64,000 bases of DNA, from positions 1,364,001-1,428,000 of the forward strand of contig NC_134443.1 in assembly GCF_030867145.1 (NCBI RefSeq), in the 5' to 3' direction. The position numbers and the translations under genes were made by a program. Numbering within the stretch: position 1 is the stretch's first letter; each line of letters begins with the position of its first letter. Positions 61,019 to 64,000 of the stretch are shown here, piece by piece. The notes under the pieces were generated by a model that was given only the letters and a program-made list of their open reading frames with translations, had not been told where the DNA came from and ran no database searches. This stretch comes from Opisthocomus hoazin. Its lineage: Eukaryota > Chordata > Aves > Opisthocomiformes > Opisthocomidae.

Positions 61019-62095
61019 CACGGCTCCTCTGCGCCAGAGTGGATGCTGTCGGGTCCCCACACACTCCTCCTCCACTCCACGCCTGGGGTGCGCACGGTGA
61101 GTACCCCTGCAGCCCCCTCCACTCATGGCACAGTGGGTCCCCCCGCAGCCCCCTCCTCCCTTGGCATAGCAGGTGTCCCTGCAGCCCCCTCCACCCACCG
61201 CATGGCGGGTCCCCACAAGTCCCCTCCACCCGTGACACAGCGGGTCTCCCTGCAGTCCCCTCCGCGTGTTCGTTGCATGGTGGGCCCTCATGCAGCCCCC
61301 TCCAGCCATGTCACAGCAGGTCCCCACGCAGCCCCCTTCACCTATCGCGTGGTGGGTCCTCATGCAGCCTCTTCCACCCATTGCATGGTGGATCCCCCCG
61401 CAACCTCCCCCACCAACATCACAGCAGGTCCCCATGCAGCCCCCTCCACCCATCACACGATAGGTCCCCATGTGGCCCCCTCCACCCAGGTCACTCTGGG
61501 ACCCCTGCACTCCCCTCCACCCGTGGTACAATGGGTCCCCCCACAACCCCCTCCACCCACATCACTGTGGGTCACCCTGCACCCACTGCACGGCGGGTCC
61601 CCACGCAGCCCCCTCCACCCAGGTCACTGTGGATCTCCCCGCAGCCCCCCGCACCCATCGCATGGCGGGTCCCCCCGCAGCGACCTCCACCCACATCACT
61701 GTGGGTACCCCTGCACCCATTGCATGGCAGGTCCCCCCGCAGCCCCCCGCACCCATTGCACGGTGGGTCCCCCCGCAGCCCCCCGCACCCAGGTCACTGT
61801 GGATCCCTCACACGCATCGCATGGCGGTTCCCCCTGCAGCCCCCTGCACCCAGGTCACTGTGGATTTCCCCGCAGCCCCCCGCACCCATTGCATGACGGG
61901 TCCCCACACAGCCCCCTCCACCCACGCCATTCTGGGTCCCCCCGCAGACCCCACATACATTGCATGACGGGTCCCCCTGCAGCCCCCTCCACCCACATCA
62001 CTGAGGGTCCCCCCGCAGCCCCCTGCACCCGTTACATAGCAGGTCCCCCCGCAGCCCCCTCCACCCAGGTCACCGTGGGTGCCCGCGCACCCCCG
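61019..62095. repeat. Degenerate minisatellite next to MEX3A
   Basis: About 1.1 kb of imperfect units of roughly 40-45 bp built from GGGTCCCCCCGCAGCCCC, CTCCACCCA, GGTCACTGTGG and CATTGCATGGCGGG. Higher-order patterns of two or three units are visible at 61600-61900. Open frames of 274-525 codons cross it on both strands and are artefacts. Confidence 0.9.
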
Positions 62096-62622
62096 CACGG
62101 CTGGTCCCCGCGCACCCCCCGCTCCCCACGGCCCGCTGCCGGGGGGGGTGGGGGTGCGGGGCGGCGGGGACTACATCCCCCAGCAGGCCGCGGGCCGGGG
62201 CAGCCTCCCGCTGCGCCCAGCCGCCTTCAAACAAAAGAGTTTTCCCCCCGCGGGGCTCCGCGCCGCCCCGCGCCCCGCGGCCCCCGCACAGCCCCGCCGG
62301 CGGCTGCGAGCCGGGGGCGGAGGCGGCGGCGGGGGGACCCCGGCGGGCTGGAAGTGCCTGGGCGAGGAGCTCGGGTTACAGAGAGAAAGGGGCTTGGCCA
62401 GGCGGAGGGGAGGTGGGCGGAGGGTCCTTTTCTCTCTCTGTTTCTCTCCCTCTGCCTTTTTTTTTTTTTTTCTTCTTTTTTTTTTTTTTTCCCTTCTCCC
62501 TCCCGAGCTCTTTGTGTCCCCCCCCCCCCTCCCCAACTCCCCTCCTCTCGCTCTCACACCCCCCCCCCCCCCCTCCCCAACCAACCACCACCACCCAACC
62601 CCCTCTCAAGTCTTTGTTAGCC
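62096..62622 (+). promoter_or_regulatory. MEX3A: MEX3A promoter and 5' UTR, CpG-rich
   Basis: CpG-dense sequence from about 62090, then a long pyrimidine tract at 62423-62580 (T runs, CTCTCTC, C runs) directly upstream of the start codon. No TATA box is evident. The transcription start cannot be placed. The pyrimidine-rich leader is consistent with a 5' UTR, but it is not proven to be transcribed. Confidence 0.5.
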
Positions 62623-63088
62623 ATGCCTAGCCTGGTAGTACCAGGGATAATGGAAAGGAACGGGGGTTTCGGCGATTTAGGCTGTTTCGGTGGGAGCGGC
62701 AAAGACAGAGCGCTGCTGGAGGATGACCGGGCGCTGCAGCTCGCCCTGGACCAGCTCTGCCTGCTGGGGCTAGGCGAGCCTTCCTCCTCCTCCTCCTCCT
62801 CCGCCGTGGTGCTGGTGGAGGACAGCAACAACAACAACAATAACCCGCCGCCGCCTCCGCCGCAGCAGCCCCCGCCGCCGCCGCCGCCGCCGCAGCAGCC
62901 GCCGCCGCCGCCTCCTCCTCCTCCGCCGGCCCCGAAGGGCTCCTCGGCTCCCAGCGCCGGGGCGCCGGAGCCCAAGTTGTGCGCTCTGTACAAGGAGGCC
63001 GAGCTGAGGCTGAAGAGCAGCTCCAACACCACCGAGTGCGTCCCGGTGCCCAGCTCCGAGCACGTGGCCGAGATCGTGGGACGGCAAG
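62623..63088 (+). CDS. MEX3A: MEX3A exon 1 (N-terminal 155 residues), partial gene
   Basis: MEX3A is an RNA-binding E3 ubiquitin-ligase-type protein with two KH domains and a C-terminal RING; it controls mRNA translation and stem-cell fate. This exon starts MPSLVVPGIMERNGGFGDLG, as in mammals. Then come LALDQLCLLGLGE, Ser7 (54-60), Asn6 (69-74), and Pro-rich runs P6-Q2-P8-Q2-P10 (75-102). Conserved sequence returns with KLCALYKEAELRLKSSSNTT and ECVPVP, and the KH1 start EHVAEIVGRQG. It ends G|GTGAGA, so the exon junction falls inside the GxxG RNA-binding loop (GRQG). The rest, KH1 to RING, is outside the window. The start has G at -3. The simple amino-acid runs are longer than I recall for mammals. 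Confidence 0.95.
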
Positions 63089-64000
63089 GTGAGAGACGGG
63101 GGGTCCCCCCCCCCCATACCCCACCCCCGGTCACCGGTGTGTCCCCCCCACGCCGGGTCCCCCCCTGCCTCGGGAAACTTCCCCCCCCCTCCACCGCATC
63201 CCCGCCACCGGGAGGGCTGGGGACCGCCCCGCCAACTTCCCCCGCCGCTCCCATTGTTCGGGACCGGGACCGGGCGACCCGGCTCAGCCCCCCCCTCCCC
63301 CCCGGGGACAAAGCGGAGGGGGCAGCGCGGGGCTGCGGGCGGGTCGGTGGTCTCGGGGGGGGGGGGGGGGGGGCTTTTTCTTTTGGCGGGGGGGGATCTA
63401 TCGGAATGCCCGCGTGGGCTTGGCCGGCTGTCCGCACCGGAGCCCGCAGCCCGTCGCTGAGGAACCTGGCGGTTCCTGAACCGCGCTCTGCGCCTTTAAA
63501 GAAAAAAAATTATAAAAAAGGAAAAAAAAAAAAATCAAGAAAAGGAAAAAAAAGAGAATAAAATAAAGCGAGGGGAGGAAGCGGGAGAGCCGGGCTGGCT
63601 GCCGGTCGGGCTCGGCGCGGCGGGGAGAAAAATCCCCTTTGTTGGGTTCGGCGGGGCGAGGGGGTGTGGTTGTGGCGGGGCTGCCGGCGGGCCCAGCGCG
63701 GCTGCGGGCGGCGGCGGCGGGGAGCGGGGCGGCTGCGGGCAGCGGGCGGGCGGCGGGACCCCGCAGCGGGCACCCGGCCGTCCCGCGTGGGCCCCACGCA
63801 CGCCCCCGCCGCGCGGGTGCTTTTGTTCTCCTGACGGCTCCGTTCGGAGCGAGGTGGGGTGGAGGAGGGCTTTAAAAAAGAAAAAAATTATATATATATA
63901 TATATATATATACAGACACCACACCCACTCTTAAGTCACCCCTCGCCCACCCCCACCGCTCCGCGCTCCCGAGTGGGGGGCGAGGGGGGGGTCCGCCGAG
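63089..64000 (+). other. MEX3A: MEX3A intron 1 (start)
   Basis: GT donor at 63089-63090. CpG-rich throughout, with a 19-base G run at 63355-63373, A-rich runs at 63500-63560 and (TA)12 at 63889-63912. It continues beyond the window. Confidence 0.8.
63889..63912. repeat. (TA)12 microsatellite
   Basis: Uninterrupted TA dinucleotides in MEX3A intron 1. Confidence 0.9.

Noticed and set aside
60510-62620. 242-525-codon Pro/Gly/His-rich frames on both strands
   Set aside because: Translations of the 56-bp and degenerate minisatellites next to MEX3A.

Overview
The window looks like bird nuclear DNA, probably from a small GC-rich chromosome. It carries about twenty CR1 LINE copies of the avian type, dense minisatellites and very GC-rich unique sequence. 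Its main gene is a lamin A gene with bird-like protein sequence. The two genes found, LMNA and MEX3A, are also divergent neighbours in mammals. From general knowledge I place the chicken pair on microchromosome 25; the species here cannot be named from sequence alone.

LMNA lies on the minus strand. All twelve coding exons can be placed by reading frame, by splice sites (GT/AG at every junction) and by exon lengths. Eight of the twelve match human exon lengths as I remember them; exons 1, 7, 10 and 11 differ by multiples of 3, and exon 12 has 33 coding nt against 27. The joined frame has 659 codons plus stop (coding 6434-31920). It contains the full coiled-coil rod, the KKRK nuclear localisation signal, the Ig-fold tail, the YLLG ZMPSTE24 cleavage site and a CSIM CaaX box. 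Exons 2-10 are packed into about 2.2 kb. Intron 1 is 20.2 kb and holds two large minisatellites and many CR1 insertions. A 3' UTR of about 1.5 kb probably ends near 4.93 kb.

MEX3A starts at 62623 on the plus strand. Only its first coding exon is present: 155 codons, ending inside the GxxG loop of the first KH domain. The second exon lies beyond the right edge. The exon carries unusually long Ser, Asn, Pro and Gln runs.

Layout: 1-3.57 kb is gene-free GC-rich DNA with a 20/41-bp minisatellite. 3.57-4.64 kb is a CR1. 4.93-32.05 kb is LMNA with its promoter. 32-62 kb is the divergent intergenic interval, with 78-bp, 31-bp, 56-bp and degenerate minisatellites, many CR1 fragments and a few ancient MIR-like relics. 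62.1-64 kb is the MEX3A CpG-rich promoter, first exon and start of intron 1. I found no other protein-coding gene, tRNA, rRNA or CRISPR. The long open frames in the window are translations of stop-free minisatellites or of CR1 reverse transcriptase.

The most unusual structure is a 1.4-kb array with a strict 10-bp period in LMNA intron 1, next to a 62-bp minisatellite that reaches to about 65 bp from the exon 2 acceptor.
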